A DNA stretch of 64,000 bases from Dasania phycosphaerae (lineage in GTDB: Bacteria; Pseudomonadota; Gammaproteobacteria; Pseudomonadales; Dasaniaceae): assembly GCF_026891035.1 (NCBI RefSeq), contig NZ_JAPTGG010000004.1, positions 212,617 to 276,616 of the forward strand. The letters run 5' to 3'. How positions within the stretch are numbered: the stretch's first letter is position 1; every line of letters begins with the position of its first letter. This document shows positions 15,668 to 25,320 of the stretch, piece by piece. The notes beneath the pieces are model-generated. The model ran no database searches. It was not told where the DNA came from and saw nothing but the letters and a program-made list of their open reading frames with translations. A program made the position numbers and the translations under genes.

Positions 15668-18580
15668 ATGTCTACACACAAAAACGCCAGCAGCGATGCG
15701 GCTCAACCCAGCATTGATTACGGCATAGATAGAAAACAGTTAAAAACCGTTAAAGAGCGCTTTTTACAGGTTAATGCTGTGCGCCTAGAGCGTACCCAAC
15801 AGGCGCTAAGTGACAGGCAGCAGGTATTTTTGCAGCTACTGCCGCTGCTGTTTCATGTTAACCACCCCATGCTGCCAGGTTATGTATCACACCAGACTCC
15901 CTTTGGTGTTAGCCACTACACCCCCAGCAAAGAGCAGCAATTAGCCGCCACCAAGCTGGCCCGCAGCTTTACTTATCGCTTTCAACCCCCCGTAGGCCAG
16001 CAAATTCACGGCCTGTTTTTAATGGGCTCCTGCGGTACCGTGGCACAGTCCGATCGCTCTGATATCGATATATGGGTATGCCATAGCAGCGATGTAGACC
16101 AAGAGGGCTTACTACAGCTGCGCCAAAAGTGCGACAAGATTAGCGCCTGGGCTATGAGCATAGGGGTAGAAGCCCATTGTTTTTTAATGGACAGCGAAAA
16201 ATTCAAACAAGGTGAGCGCGCCAACCTATCCGGCGAAGACTGTGGCAGCAGCCAGCACTTTTTATTATTGGATGAGTTTTACCGCACCGGCTTATTACTA
16301 GCTGGCCGTATTCCTATTTGGTGGCTGTGCCCCCCCGAGCAAGAGTCACGCTATCAAGACTATGTGGACACACTGATAAAAAAACGGTTTATCCCCGCTG
16401 ATGACAGTTTAGATTTTGGCAACGTAGGCCAAATACCGGCGGGCGAGTTTGTAGGCGCGGGCATTTGGCAGCTGTATAAAGGTATAGACTCACCCTATAA
16501 ATCCACGCTTAAAATTTTGCTCTCGGAAGTTTATGCCGATCAATACCCCAATATAGAACCCTTAAGCACGGGCTTTAAACGCGCCATTTACAATAAGCAA
16601 CTAGATGTTAATGAACTAGATCCTTACGTGATGGTATTTAGAAAACTAGAGCAGTATTTAATCGGCCGTAATGAGCTAGCGCGCCTAGAGCTGATACGAC
16701 GTTGTTTTTATTTTAAAGTGGGCAAGGCCCTAAGCCGGCCACAAACTCATAACGTAAAATCCTGGCAGCGCCAGCTACTGGAAAAACTCACCAGCGAGTG
16801 GCAGTGGCCGCGCGAACATATACACAGCCTAGACGCCAAAGATAAATGGAAAGTAGCCCGCGTTATCGCCGAGCAAAAAGACATAGTGCGCGAACTTACC
16901 AACAGCTACCGTTTTTTATTAGACTTTGCCCGCCGCACCCAGGCCACCGCGCTTATCAACTCTGCTGATATGACTTTATTAGGCCGCAAACTGTATGCCG
17001 CCTTTGAACGCAAGGCCGGCAAGGTAGAGTGGATCAACCCCGGCATATCCAATAGCCTGGCCGAAGACAGACTCAATTTTTACTATGTAGACAGCCCTGC
17101 TAGTGGCAACAGCTACTGGGGCGTTAGCACTGAGCCTTTACTAGCCAAAGATACCGAACAACATGACCCCCTTAAGCGCGGCGACCATTTAATTGGCTTG
17201 CTGGTCTGGTGCCATTTTAACGGCTTACTCAGCAGCCACACCCGCTGCAATATCGTCAATGGCGCCCATGATGTGGGTGAGTTTGAACTACTCAATCTAA
17301 TCCGCGCCCTGCAAAAAACCTTGCCCATTGCCAGCCAATATACCGATCACGGCGATCAAGCCGATACTCAGTTCTCGCGCCCTATGCGCCCCACCCTGTT
17401 ACAACTGTTTATCAACATCAGCACCGACCCGCTATCGTCTATGCGCAATCAGGGGATAGAAAGGCTTAGCGACCAAACCGATAGCCTAAGCTACAGCGGC
17501 ATGCGTGAAAACTTAGTACTCAACATAGAGCAAGTACTGGTAAACAGCTGGGGTGAATTAATCACCCGCCGCTATGATGGCGAAAGCGCCTTGCTGCGCT
17601 GCCTGCGCGACTACTTGCAAATGATTCCACCCGGCAGTAACAAGGCCTTGCCAACATTAGAGATACACTGCTTTTGCGCCAGCCGCGCTGCCGCCATCAG
17701 CCATAGAGTAGAAGAATTATTCAGCGATATCGCTGCCTGCTATCACGGCGGCAACAAACCCGCCAACAGCCGCTACGTATTAAAAGTGCAGCACGATTAC
17801 TACATACTGCAATTCAACGAGCAGCAGCCCACTATAGAAAACATGGGCGAATATAGCGATATGCTGGATTATTTAGCGGGCAACATTAGTGGCAAGCAAA
17901 CACAATTTAGCCCCTTGGTGTTTGACCGTCACTGCCAAAGCAATAACCCAGTGGCTGCCTTAAGCCCCTATATGCAAGCGGGCAACATACAGGTTTTTTA
18001 TTTATGCCAGCAACACAAAGCTGACATTTATATTATTGATGAGCTAGGCGTGCTCAATCACTTTAGCGCGCCCTGCTTAGATAAAAATAATTTTTTAACG
18101 CCACTGGATTTATTTTTACAATCTACGTTGTTTAGACAAAACAATGAAACCATAGATACGCAAGGCGACCTCAACACACTGCCACAAGACAATATTAAAA
18201 ACGTTGATTACTATGAAATCATCAACAAAAAATCGGGCTACACCATTATTCGCAACAACCCGATTAACCACGAAGGCTGCCCCAGCTTTTTTAATGTGCA
18301 AGCCATAGGCAGCCGCGATAACAATGGCTTACTACTGTTTACTATTTACTGCGACCAAAAAGAGTTTAGCGAGCAGGAATATGGCGAACAATTATATAAC
18401 GCTGTAGCCCAGCACATACTGCAACGCCGGCAATCCAAAGAGCGCTACCCCTGCTACATTACCGACTTGGATTTAAGCCTAAGCAATGAAAAATCCGGCG
18501 ACAGCACCCCCACTAACCGCTACTTGTTTTATAAAAAGCGCTTAGAACAGGCGCTTAACGCCGCCCTGCTGCAGGTTTAA
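15668..18580 (+). CDS. cyaA: Class I adenylate cyclase
   Basis: This large protein (970 residues from ATG 15668) is the enterobacterial-type adenylate cyclase that makes cyclic AMP for CRP. The N-terminal catalytic part has the nucleotidyltransferase motif GSCGTVAQSDRSDIDIWVC, including the paired Asp metal ligands, followed by the family segments FLLLDEFYRTGLLLAGR and SPYKSTLKILLSEVY. The C-terminal half is the regulatory region typical of these cyclases. A TTG at 15569 would extend the N-terminus by 33 unconserved residues, so ATG 15668 is preferred. It is followed by glutaminase after 48 bases on the same strand. Confidence 0.93.
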   Translation: MSTHKNASSDAAQPSIDYGIDRKQLKTVKERFLQVNAVRLERTQQALSDRQQVFLQLLPLLFHVNHPMLPGYVSHQTPFGVSHYTPSKEQQLAATKLARSFTYRFQPPVGQQIHGLFLMGSCGTVAQSDRSDIDIWVCHSSDVDQEGLLQLRQKCDKISAWAMSIGVEAHCFLMDSEKFKQGERANLSGEDCGSSQHFLLLDEFYRTGLLLAGRIPIWWLCPPEQESRYQDYVDTLIKKRFIPADDSLDFGNVGQIPAGEFVGAGIWQLYKGIDSPYKSTLKILLSEVYADQYPNIEPLSTGFKRAIYNKQLDVNELDPYVMVFRKLEQYLIGRNELARLELIRRCFYFKVGKALSRPQTHNVKSWQRQLLEKLTSEWQWPREHIHSLDAKDKWKVARVIAEQKDIVRELTNSYRFLLDFARRTQATALINSADMTLLGRKLYAAFERKAGKVEWINPGISNSLAEDRLNFYYVDSPASGNSYWGVSTEPLLAKDTEQHDPLKRGDHLIGLLVWCHFNGLLSSHTRCNIVNGAHDVGEFELLNLIRALQKTLPIASQYTDHGDQADTQFSRPMRPTLLQLFINISTDPLSSMRNQGIERLSDQTDSLSYSGMRENLVLNIEQVLVNSWGELITRRYDGESALLRCLRDYLQMIPPGSNKALPTLEIHCFCASRAAAISHRVEELFSDIAACYHGGNKPANSRYVLKVQHDYYILQFNEQQPTIENMGEYSDMLDYLAGNISGKQTQFSPLVFDRHCQSNNPVAALSPYMQAGNIQVFYLCQQHKADIYIIDELGVLNHFSAPCLDKNNFLTPLDLFLQSTLFRQNNETIDTQGDLNTLPQDNIKNVDYYEIINKKSGYTIIRNNPINHEGCPSFFNVQAIGSRDNNGLLLFTIYCDQKEFSEQEYGEQLYNAVAQHILQRRQSKERYPCYITDLDLSLSNEKSGDSTPTNRYLFYKKRLEQALNAALLQV

Positions 18581-18628
18581 TTGATAAGCCAGCCCAAAAG
18601 CCAATAGCCCTATTCAAGCTTTCCCGTA

Positions 18629-19573
18629 ATGGAAACAAAAAAAACAATGATACACAGCGCAAACTATCAAGCCGTATTTCACGAGGTTGTAGCCGAGTTA
18701 AAAAACGTGGCCGACCAAGGCGAGGTCGCCTCATACATACCCGAATTAAGCAAGGTTGACCCCAATAAGTTAGGCATACATCTTTCTACCACCCAAAAAG
18801 AGCAGCACAGTTTTGGCGATGCCGACGAAGCATTTTCCATTCAAAGCATAGCCAAAGTGTTTTCGCTAACCTTAGCGTTAAAAATCATAGGCAAAGACCT
18901 ATGGAAGCGTGTAGGTGTTGAACCTTCCGGCTCACCGTTTAACTCTTTGGTGCAGTTAGAATACGAAAAAGGCATACCCAGAAACCCCTTTATCAATGCG
19001 GGGGCCATTGTGGTATGTGATATTTTGGTTAGCCACTTAAAAAATCCCAAGCAGGATTTATTGGCATTTATTCGCAAAACAGCGGGTATAGCAAGCATTG
19101 ACTATAGTGCCAAACTCGCCGATTCAGAAAAACAAACTGGCTATAGAAACTATGCCCTGGCCAATTTTATGAAAGACTTTGGCAACATACACAATGATGT
19201 GGAGACAGTATTAGATTTATATTTTCACCTGTGCTCCATAGAGATGAGCTGCAAGGACTTAACCCAAGCCTTTTTGTTTCTCGCTGCGGGCGGCGTTAAC
19301 CCTATGACGGGTGAAACCGTTATCAGCCAAGAAAGAACCAAACGTATTAATTCCATTATGCTGACCTGTGGTTTTTATGACGAGGCCGGTGAATTTGCTT
19401 TTAAAACTGGACTGCCCGGGAAAAGCGGCGTGGGCGGCGGCATAGTCGCCATACACCCCGGTGAATTTTGCATTGCCGTTTGGAGCCCCAAACTAAATCG
19501 CCGCGGCAACTCTTATATGGGCATGAGGCTGCTAGAAGCCTTTACCACCAAAACTAAGTCTTCAATATTTTAA
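18629..19573 (+). CDS. glsA: Glutaminase (serine-dependent, GlsA type)
   Basis: Glutaminase A hydrolyses glutamine to glutamate and ammonia. The 314-residue protein carries the beta-lactamase-like SxxK motif in FSIQSIAKVF (Ser 73, Lys 76), INAGAIVV, GYRNYALANFM and the C-terminal GLPGKSGVGGGIVAIHPG, all family marks. The start may be ATG 18629 or ATG 18647 (MIHSANYQ), the latter with GGAAA upstream. It could share a transcript with cyaA. The 3' end abuts the minus-strand DUF4124 gene with only 26 bases between. Confidence 0.93.
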   Translation: METKKTMIHSANYQAVFHEVVAELKNVADQGEVASYIPELSKVDPNKLGIHLSTTQKEQHSFGDADEAFSIQSIAKVFSLTLALKIIGKDLWKRVGVEPSGSPFNSLVQLEYEKGIPRNPFINAGAIVVCDILVSHLKNPKQDLLAFIRKTAGIASIDYSAKLADSEKQTGYRNYALANFMKDFGNIHNDVETVLDLYFHLCSIEMSCKDLTQAFLFLAAGGVNPMTGETVISQERTKRINSIMLTCGFYDEAGEFAFKTGLPGKSGVGGGIVAIHPGEFCIAVWSPKLNRRGNSYMGMRLLEAFTTKTKSSIF

Positions 19574-19599
19574 GTGGTTAGTCGATAACCAGAGACTGA

Positions 19600-20103
19600 C
19601 TACATCCCCTCCAAAGCCTTATTGCGTGCCTCTAACTGCGCCCGCACTTTTTTTGCTTCTTCGACTAACTCTGGCGCTTTACTCATATCAACTGTGCCGT
19701 CGGTGTTGAGCAGCCGGCTAGTAATTTCAGGGCTTTGTTCCGGCTCTACTACAGGTGGCGCGGCCATGGTGTTGACTGCCCTGGGCATATCCTGAGCCTG
19801 CAATTGTTTTAAGGCGTAATCGGGTATTTGATTATAGTTATCGGTAAACTGCCAGTTACCTTCTTTATCTTGCCATTTGTAGAGCTGCTTTTTATTGCTT
19901 TCAAAGACCTTGCGGCCTGCGGTAAATTCGCTGGTGGTATTGGCAACCTTGCTGACGCTTTTGGTAATTGTCTCCAGCGTTTTTTCATCGGGTAGCCAAT
20001 CCTTAGGAGTCATAATCGGCTGGCCATCACTGCCGGGCATAATCATAGGCACCACAAAACCCAAAACAATTAAGGGCAAAAAAACGCGTATATACTTCCA
20101 CAT
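19600..20103 (-). CDS. DUF4124-containing membrane-anchored protein
   Basis: The 167-residue protein has one N-terminal hydrophobic segment (about 5-23), then a linker, then the DUF4124 core LYKWQDKEGNWQFTDN (about 73-88), an extended motif common in gammaproteobacterial envelope proteins of unknown function. A Pro-rich stretch and a charged C-terminal helix follow. It starts 8 bases after the DUF3187 gene stop, so the two are probably co-transcribed. The stop TAG is part of TAGTCAGTCTCT, the heptad sequence seen at other gene ends. No biochemical role can be assigned. Confidence 0.8.
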   Translation of the reverse strand: MWKYIRVFLPLIVLGFVVPMIMPGSDGQPIMTPKDWLPDEKTLETITKSVSKVANTTSEFTAGRKVFESNKKQLYKWQDKEGNWQFTDNYNQIPDYALKQLQAQDMPRAVNTMAAPPVVEPEQSPEITSRLLNTDGTVDMSKAPELVEEAKKVRAQLEARNKALEGM

Positions 20104-20111
20104 AGTTCAGC

Positions 20112-21116
20112 CTACCTCCATTCACCCATTCTTAAAGCAAACATAAAGACGACATCGGGTGCTGTTTCTACGGCTATGTCTTCGCTGATAGCAAAATCAA
20201 AAAATAATTTATCAGTGACCTTAACACTGGCCCCCAGCAACAATTGCACCGAGTCATCGCCTATTTGTTTTAGGGCGCTATCATAAAACGCGCTGTGAAA
20301 ATCCAGCTGCGTTTTAAATGACAAACTCTCGCTATAGGCCCAGCTTAAGGTAGTGGAGCCAAACCAAACCTGGTCCTCTTGTTGCTGAGCTAATACCTCG
20401 CCATCCCCCAGATTTAACAGGCCGCCACTGAGGTGAAAATTAATACCGTACGCTTCTTTTAAGCTGCGATCACTTAGGTGCAAACTAATATAACTATCTG
20501 CCGCATCAGAGCCTCGCAGCCTATCGACATTGCCTGTGGCAAATTTGTAGCCGGCGCGCACAGCCCAACTACGACGGGTATTTTTGGCGAGCTGGTAAGC
20601 CAGGCTTAGCGACACATCCCCCAGGCCTTCGCCATTATCCTGCATATCCAATAGCACCTGCTCTCCGTTTTGGTAGGCATAGCGCAGCTGATCTTTAGGG
20701 TAATCCACCCGGTCGCCATCGGGTAAACCAAAGGTATCGTGCCAGCCCTCTATAAAGCCATCCATGCCACCCGCTTGCTGGCTGATCACCGGCAGGCTTA
20801 AACCCAGCTCCCAGCCCTTGGCTAGGCCGTATTTCCAGTTAAGGGTGGAGCGGTAGGTTTCGCCATCCAAAATTATAGCCTCACCCTCTCGGCTTTCAGC
20901 CACAAAGGTATTGCTGCTTTCAGCGCTTAAGGCCCCCTGCCAATAGCCGCTGCGGGTGAGTTTGGCGCTTTGCGCATCGGGTAGGCCGTGTATTTGTACT
21001 AGGGGGTTACGGTTAGCACTCAAAAAAGGCTGGTCTAAACTGCTGCCCTGAGCCGCGCTACCGCTGGCCACGCTCACTAGCAAGGCCACTTTAGTTACCG
21101 CTGAATATTTTTGCAC
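20112..21116 (-). CDS. DUF3187 family outer-membrane protein
   Basis: The 334-residue protein has a signal peptide (about 1-23) and then an extended, aromatic-rich region with many alternating strands and an aromatic end (RMGEWR), consistent with a beta-barrel. GLAKGWELGLSLPVISQQAGGMDGFIEGWHDTFGLP is typical of DUF3187, an uncharacterised family. It is divergent from lptM with 122 bases between, and it precedes the DUF4124 gene in a likely two-gene operon. Confidence 0.78.
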   Translation of the reverse strand: MQKYSAVTKVALLVSVASGSAAQGSSLDQPFLSANRNPLVQIHGLPDAQSAKLTRSGYWQGALSAESSNTFVAESREGEAIILDGETYRSTLNWKYGLAKGWELGLSLPVISQQAGGMDGFIEGWHDTFGLPDGDRVDYPKDQLRYAYQNGEQVLLDMQDNGEGLGDVSLSLAYQLAKNTRRSWAVRAGYKFATGNVDRLRGSDAADSYISLHLSDRSLKEAYGINFHLSGGLLNLGDGEVLAQQQEDQVWFGSTTLSWAYSESLSFKTQLDFHSAFYDSALKQIGDDSVQLLLGASVKVTDKLFFDFAISEDIAVETAPDVVFMFALRMGEWR

Positions 21117-21144
21117 TCCACACTCCTTGAATGGGTTTAGGGTT

Positions 21145-21182
21145 GTTTCATAACGCTAAGTCTAGCAAAGCTTAGATGAAAC
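21145..21182. promoter_or_regulatory. Inverted repeat between divergent genes
   Basis: GTTTCAT (21,145-21,151) and ATGAAAC (21,176-21,182) are perfect arms, and inside them CTAAG pairs with CTTAG. The element lies in the spacer between the DUF3187 gene and lptM. It could be an operator or a leader hairpin of the minus-strand transcript. Confidence 0.5.
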
Positions 21183-21184
21183 CT

Positions 21185-21212
21185 TTGCTACCAAGGTGGG
21201 CAACGGTATAAT
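21185..21212 (+). promoter_or_regulatory. Predicted sigma-70 promoter for the lptM-lysA operon
   Basis: TTGCTA at 21,185-21,190 and a perfect TATAAT at 21,207-21,212 are 16 bases apart. They end 26 bases before the lptM start, a good geometry for a vegetative promoter. Confidence 0.5.
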
Positions 21213-21238
21213 CGCCGCTCACTGACTTGGACTTGATT

Positions 21239-21397
21239 ATGCGCCTGCCTGCACTTTATCTATCGATTAGTTTGTTACTGCTATTAGCTGGCTGTGGCCA
21301 AAAAGGGCCTTTATTTTTGCCCTCTGATCAGCCCCCCGCGCAAGCCAGCCCAGAGCTAACCCCACCGCTGGCCGATAGCGACGCCAGCGCCGAGTAA
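21239..21397 (+). CDS. lptM: Small lipoprotein LptM (YifL)
   Basis: This 52-residue open frame has a signal peptide ending in the lipobox LLAGC followed by GQKGPLFLP, the hallmark CGQKGPLxLP of LptM. In E. coli LptM assists assembly of the LptD lipopolysaccharide translocon. The C-terminal tail is Pro/Ala/Asp-rich and unconserved. It sits immediately upstream of lysA and dapF, as yifL does before dapF in other gammaproteobacteria. Confidence 0.9.
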   Translation: MRLPALYLSISLLLLLAGCGQKGPLFLPSDQPPAQASPELTPPLADSDASAE

Positions 21398-21435
21398 ATT
21401 CTCTTTATTTTCTACCCTGTTATAGGTTTCAACTT

Positions 21436-22686
21436 ATGGACGCTTTTCTATACCAAAACAATGAGCTATTTGCCGAGCAAGTTGCCCTTAAGCAAATTGC
21501 CCAAACCTATGGCACCCCTACTTATGTGTATTCGCGTCGCCACTTGGAAGAGCGTTTTTTATCTTACCAAAATGCCTTACAGGGCCGCGAGCACTTAATC
21601 TGCTATGCGGTAAAAGCCAACTCTAATATCGGTGTGTTAAATGTCTTGGCGCGCTTAGGCTCGGGCTTTGACATAGTCTCTATAGGCGAGCTGGAGCGGG
21701 TATTAGCCGCGGGTGGTGAGGCCAGCAAGGTAGTGTATTCCGGCGTGGCCAAAACTAAAGCCGATATCGCCCACGCCCTAAAGGCGGGCATACACTGCTT
21801 TAACGTAGAGTCTGAGGGCGAGCTAGAGGCCATTAACCAAGTGGCCGCCGAACTGGATATGCAGGCCCGTATTTCACTGCGCCTCAACCCCGATGTGGAT
21901 GCCAAGACCCACCCCTATATCTCTACCGGCTTAAAAGACAATAAATTCGGTATAGATATAGAGCGCGCCCCGGCGGTATACCAGCGCGCCAACAGCCTCA
22001 GCCATATAGAGGTTATTGGTGTGGACTGCCACATAGGCTCGCAGCTCACCGAAATCAGCCCCTTTTTGGATGCTTTAGATCGCCTGCTGAGCTTAATTGA
22101 TAGCCTGGCCGAGCAAGGCATAGTGATTAAACACCTGGATTTAGGCGGCGGCCTAGGGGTGCGCTACCAAGATGAAACCCCGCCCGAGCCCGGCGAATAT
22201 GTAGCCGCCGTGCTAGAGCGCTTGGGCGAGCGCGAGTTAACCCTGGCCTTTGAGCCCGGCCGCTCCATCGCCGCTAATGCCGGGGTGCTGCTGACTAAGG
22301 TGGAATACCTCAAGTGCAACCCCCACAAAAACTTTGCCATTATCGATGCCGCCATGAACGACATGATACGCCCTGCCCTATACCAGGCCTGGCTTAATAT
22401 ACAGCCAGTCACGCCCAGAGCTGAGGGGGTATCCAAGCGCTACGATATAGTTGGCCCGGTATGTGAAACCGGTGATTTTTTAGGCAAAGATAGAGAGCTC
22501 ATTTTAGAACAGGGCGACTTATTGTCCGTGGCCGGTGCCGGTGCCTATGGATTTACCATGAGTTCCAATTACAATAGCCGAGGTCGAGCCGCAGAGATCA
22601 TGGTCGATGGCGACAGCTGCCATGTGATACGCGCCCGCGAAACCATCGCCGACCTGATGCTAGGTGAAGCCTTACTGCCTGAATAA
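21436..22686 (+). CDS. lysA: Diaminopimelate decarboxylase
   Basis: LysA converts meso-diaminopimelate to lysine. The 416-residue alanine-racemase-fold protein has the PLP Lys at about residue 60 (CYAVKANSNIGVL), IDCHIGSQ-like VDCHIGSQLTEI, LDLGGGLGV and the C-terminal CETGDFLGKDREL with the catalytic Cys. It starts 38 bases after lptM and is followed by dapF after 134 bases, so substrate production and use are encoded together. Confidence 0.97.
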   Translation: MDAFLYQNNELFAEQVALKQIAQTYGTPTYVYSRRHLEERFLSYQNALQGREHLICYAVKANSNIGVLNVLARLGSGFDIVSIGELERVLAAGGEASKVVYSGVAKTKADIAHALKAGIHCFNVESEGELEAINQVAAELDMQARISLRLNPDVDAKTHPYISTGLKDNKFGIDIERAPAVYQRANSLSHIEVIGVDCHIGSQLTEISPFLDALDRLLSLIDSLAEQGIVIKHLDLGGGLGVRYQDETPPEPGEYVAAVLERLGERELTLAFEPGRSIAANAGVLLTKVEYLKCNPHKNFAIIDAAMNDMIRPALYQAWLNIQPVTPRAEGVSKRYDIVGPVCETGDFLGKDRELILEQGDLLSVAGAGAYGFTMSSNYNSRGRAAEIMVDGDSCHVIRARETIADLMLGEALLPE

Positions 22687-22820
22687 GCAGGCCTTAGCTA
22701 GGCAGCTACCAGCATGCACATTTAACACGCGCTCCCTTTAGCCCAACGCCATCGCTAAAGCCCAGCGCCCTAATGAGTCGTTTAGCCGGCCTAGGCCGTT
22801 AAGCCGCTCTGGATACAGCC

Positions 22821-23651
22821 ATGCTGTTACACTTTACAAAAATGCACGGCCTAGGTAACGACTTTGTAGTGATAGACCTTATCACCCAACGTTACCGCCT
22901 GCGCCCCAAAGACATACTGCTAATCGCCGACCGCCACTTTGGCATAGGTTGCGATCAAGTGCTGGTGGTAGAACACCCCCGCAACCCCGATGTAGACTTT
23001 CGCTACCGCATCTACAACTGCGATGGCAGCGAAGTAGAGCAATGTGGCAATGGCGCGCGCTGCTTTGCCAAGTTTGTGCTGGATAAAAAACTCACCGGCA
23101 AACGCAAAATCAAAGTAGAAACCAGCAGCGGCATTATCGAGCTGGGCGTCACCGCCGATAAGCAAGTGCGGGTGAATATGGGCAAGCCACAATTAAAACC
23201 GGCCGACATCCCCTTTCAGGCCGAGGCAACAGCGCCCAGTTACAACCTAGACGTTGACGGCCAAAGCCTAAGCTTAGGGGCAGTCTCTATGGGCAACCCC
23301 CACGGCGTATTAGTGGTAAATGATGTAGCAACAGCCCCCGTGCTAGAGCTAGGCCCCGTGCTAGAGGCCCACCCGCGCTTCCCCCAAAAAGCCAATATAG
23401 GCTTTATGCAAATCATTGACCGCCGCAATATTAAGCTGCGCGTGTTTGAACGCGGCGTGGGCGAAACCCTAGCCTGCGGCACCGGTGCCTGCGCTGCCGT
23501 AGTGGCCGGGCAAGAGCAAGGCCTGCTGGACCAAAGCGTTACCGTCACCCTACCCGGCGGCGCACTATTGATAGAGTGGCGCGGCCAGGGCCATCCCGTT
23601 ATGATGACAGGCCCTGCCACTACCGTCTTTGAAGGCGCCATACAACTATAA
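22821..23651 (+). CDS. dapF: Diaminopimelate epimerase
   Basis: DapF interconverts LL- and meso-diaminopimelate without a cofactor, using two Cys residues. Both are present: NCDGSEVEQCGNGARC and ACGTGACAAVV. The start MLLHFTKMHGLGNDFVV matches the family N-terminus. Length is 276 residues. It feeds both lysine (LysA) and peptidoglycan synthesis and belongs to the conserved lysA-dapF-DUF484-xerC-yigB order. Confidence 0.97.
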   Translation: MLLHFTKMHGLGNDFVVIDLITQRYRLRPKDILLIADRHFGIGCDQVLVVEHPRNPDVDFRYRIYNCDGSEVEQCGNGARCFAKFVLDKKLTGKRKIKVETSSGIIELGVTADKQVRVNMGKPQLKPADIPFQAEATAPSYNLDVDGQSLSLGAVSMGNPHGVLVVNDVATAPVLELGPVLEAHPRFPQKANIGFMQIIDRRNIKLRVFERGVGETLACGTGACAAVVAGQEQGLLDQSVTVTLPGGALLIEWRGQGHPVMMTGPATTVFEGAIQL

Positions 23652-23703
23652 AAAGCAACTATAAACACAACATAAACAGGCAGCTATAAAACAGGAACTT
23701 TGC

Positions 23704-24393
23704 GTGAGCAACCATAATAACGATATTGAAGTCACTGAAGAGCAAGTGGCGTTATACCTTAAAAACCACCCCGGCTTTTTTTTAAAGCGCGACGACCTGC
23801 TCTGCGAAATAGAGCTGGCTCACTCCAGCGGTGAGGCCGTATCGCTACTGGAGCGGCAGGTTAGCCTATTGCGCGAGCGCAATATGGACATACGCAACCG
23901 CCTTAACAGCCTATTAGACAACGCCCGCAACAACGACCGCCTGTTTGAAAAAACCAAAGCCATAGTGCTGGCCCTGCTAGAGGCCAAAAGCCTGGATAGC
24001 ATAGTCAACACCTTTACCCGCGGCCTAAAAAACGAATTTGCCATGGACTTTGCTAGCCTAATCCTCTTTGCCGATCCGCAAAGCCAGCGCAACAGCGCCT
24101 CGCGCATAGTCCCCTTGGATGACGCCTTTCACGCCATCCCCGGCCTACTTAAAAGCAACAAAGCCACCTGCGGCGTACTGCGCCCCGAAGAGCTGAGCTT
24201 TTTGTTCCCCAACCAACACAAAGAGGTAGGCTCCGCTGCCGTGGTGCCACTGAGCTTTGGCCACTCGCTAGGGGTTATCGCCATAGGCAGCAAAGATGCC
24301 CACTACTTTCGCTCCAGCATGGGCACCTTGTTTTTAGGTTACATAGCCGAGGTGCTTAACCGCATATTACCTCGCTATCTTAGCTTAGGTTAG
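23704..24393 (+). CDS. DUF484 family protein (YigA-like)
   Basis: The 229-residue protein starts at GTG 23704, preceded by AGGAA. It shows the DUF484 pattern: VALYLKNHPGFFLKRDDLL at the N-terminus, a coiled-coil-prone segment SLLERQVSLLRERNMDIRNRLN, and a GAF-like domain (about 90-225) ending VIAIGSKDAHYF. The family nearly always lies between dapF and xerC in gammaproteobacteria, but its function is not established. It is 4 bases upstream of xerC. Confidence 0.9.
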   Translation: MSNHNNDIEVTEEQVALYLKNHPGFFLKRDDLLCEIELAHSSGEAVSLLERQVSLLRERNMDIRNRLNSLLDNARNNDRLFEKTKAIVLALLEAKSLDSIVNTFTRGLKNEFAMDFASLILFADPQSQRNSASRIVPLDDAFHAIPGLLKSNKATCGVLRPEELSFLFPNQHKEVGSAAVVPLSFGHSLGVIAIGSKDAHYFRSSMGTLFLGYIAEVLNRILPRYLSLG

Positions 24394-24397
24394 GCCC

Positions 24398-25309
24398 ATG
24401 AACGGCGAGGGCTGGCAGCAGCAAATCGATGACTTTATCGACGAGCTGCGCACCGTGCGCCAGCTTTCACCCCATACCCTAAGCAGCTATCAGCGCGACT
24501 TAAACAGCTTTGCCCAGTATTGCCACAGCATAGACATCAACAACGCCGAGCTAGCCCTTAGCGCCCATGTGCGCCAGTGGGTGGCCGCGCGGTTTCGGCA
24601 AGGTGCCAGCGGCCGCAGCCTGCAGCGCGGGCTATCGTCACTGCGCAGCTTTTACAAATACCGCAACCGCAAAGGCAGCCCCCACAACCCCGCGCTGGGC
24701 ATACAAGCACCCAAGTCTGCTAAAAAATTACCCAAGGCCTTAGATGCCGACAGCGTAGGCCAACTCTTAAACCTAGACGACGGCGACTGGCTGGGGCTGC
24801 GCGACCGCGCCATAATCGAGCTGTTTTATTCCTCGGGCCTGCGGCTATCCGAATTAGTTAGCATTAACCTAGGCGACATAGACTGGGGCGACGCCCTGCT
24901 CAGCGTTACCGGCAAAGGCAATAAAAGCCGCAGCCTGCCCATAGGCCGCTATGCCATAGAGGCCCTGCAAGCCTGGCTAACCGTGCGCGAGCAGGCAGGG
25001 CCTGTGGATCAAGCGTTGTTTATAGGCAACAAAGGCAAGCGCCTAGGCCAACGCGCCATACAACTGCGGCTAAAAAAACACAGCCTGGCGCAGGGCATGG
25101 GCCAAAATGTAAACCCGCATATGCTGCGCCATTCCTTTGCCAGCCACATTTTGGAATCCAGCGGCGACCTGCGCGCGGTGCAAGAGCTATTAGGCCACGC
25201 CAATATCTCTACCACTCAGGTCTATACCCATTTAGATTTTCAACACCTGGCCAAGGTCTATGACTCGGCTCACCCGCGCGCCAACCGCAACAAAAAACGC
25301 AAGGATTAA
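24398..25309 (+). CDS. xerC: Site-specific tyrosine recombinase XerC
   Basis: XerC works with XerD at the dif site to resolve chromosome dimers. The 303-residue protein has an N-terminal SAM-like core-binding domain (about 5-95) and a catalytic domain with the full set of residues: Arg 149 (SSGLRLSEL), Lys 173, His 241 and Arg 244 (PHMLRHSFASH), His 267 (LLGHANISTTQ) and Tyr 276 (VYTH). The context after DUF484 and before yigB identifies it as housekeeping XerC rather than a phage integrase. Confidence 0.96.
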   Translation: MNGEGWQQQIDDFIDELRTVRQLSPHTLSSYQRDLNSFAQYCHSIDINNAELALSAHVRQWVAARFRQGASGRSLQRGLSSLRSFYKYRNRKGSPHNPALGIQAPKSAKKLPKALDADSVGQLLNLDDGDWLGLRDRAIIELFYSSGLRLSELVSINLGDIDWGDALLSVTGKGNKSRSLPIGRYAIEALQAWLTVREQAGPVDQALFIGNKGKRLGQRAIQLRLKKHSLAQGMGQNVNPHMLRHSFASHILESSGDLRAVQELLGHANISTTQVYTHLDFQHLAKVYDSAHPRANRNKKRKD

Positions 25310-25320
25310 AGCAGCCACTT

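Noticed and set aside
24398..25309. Tyrosine recombinase considered as a phage or integron integrase
   Set aside because: The conserved dapF-DUF484-xerC-yigB context and XerC-like sequence identify the housekeeping recombinase; no att sites or cassettes are seen.
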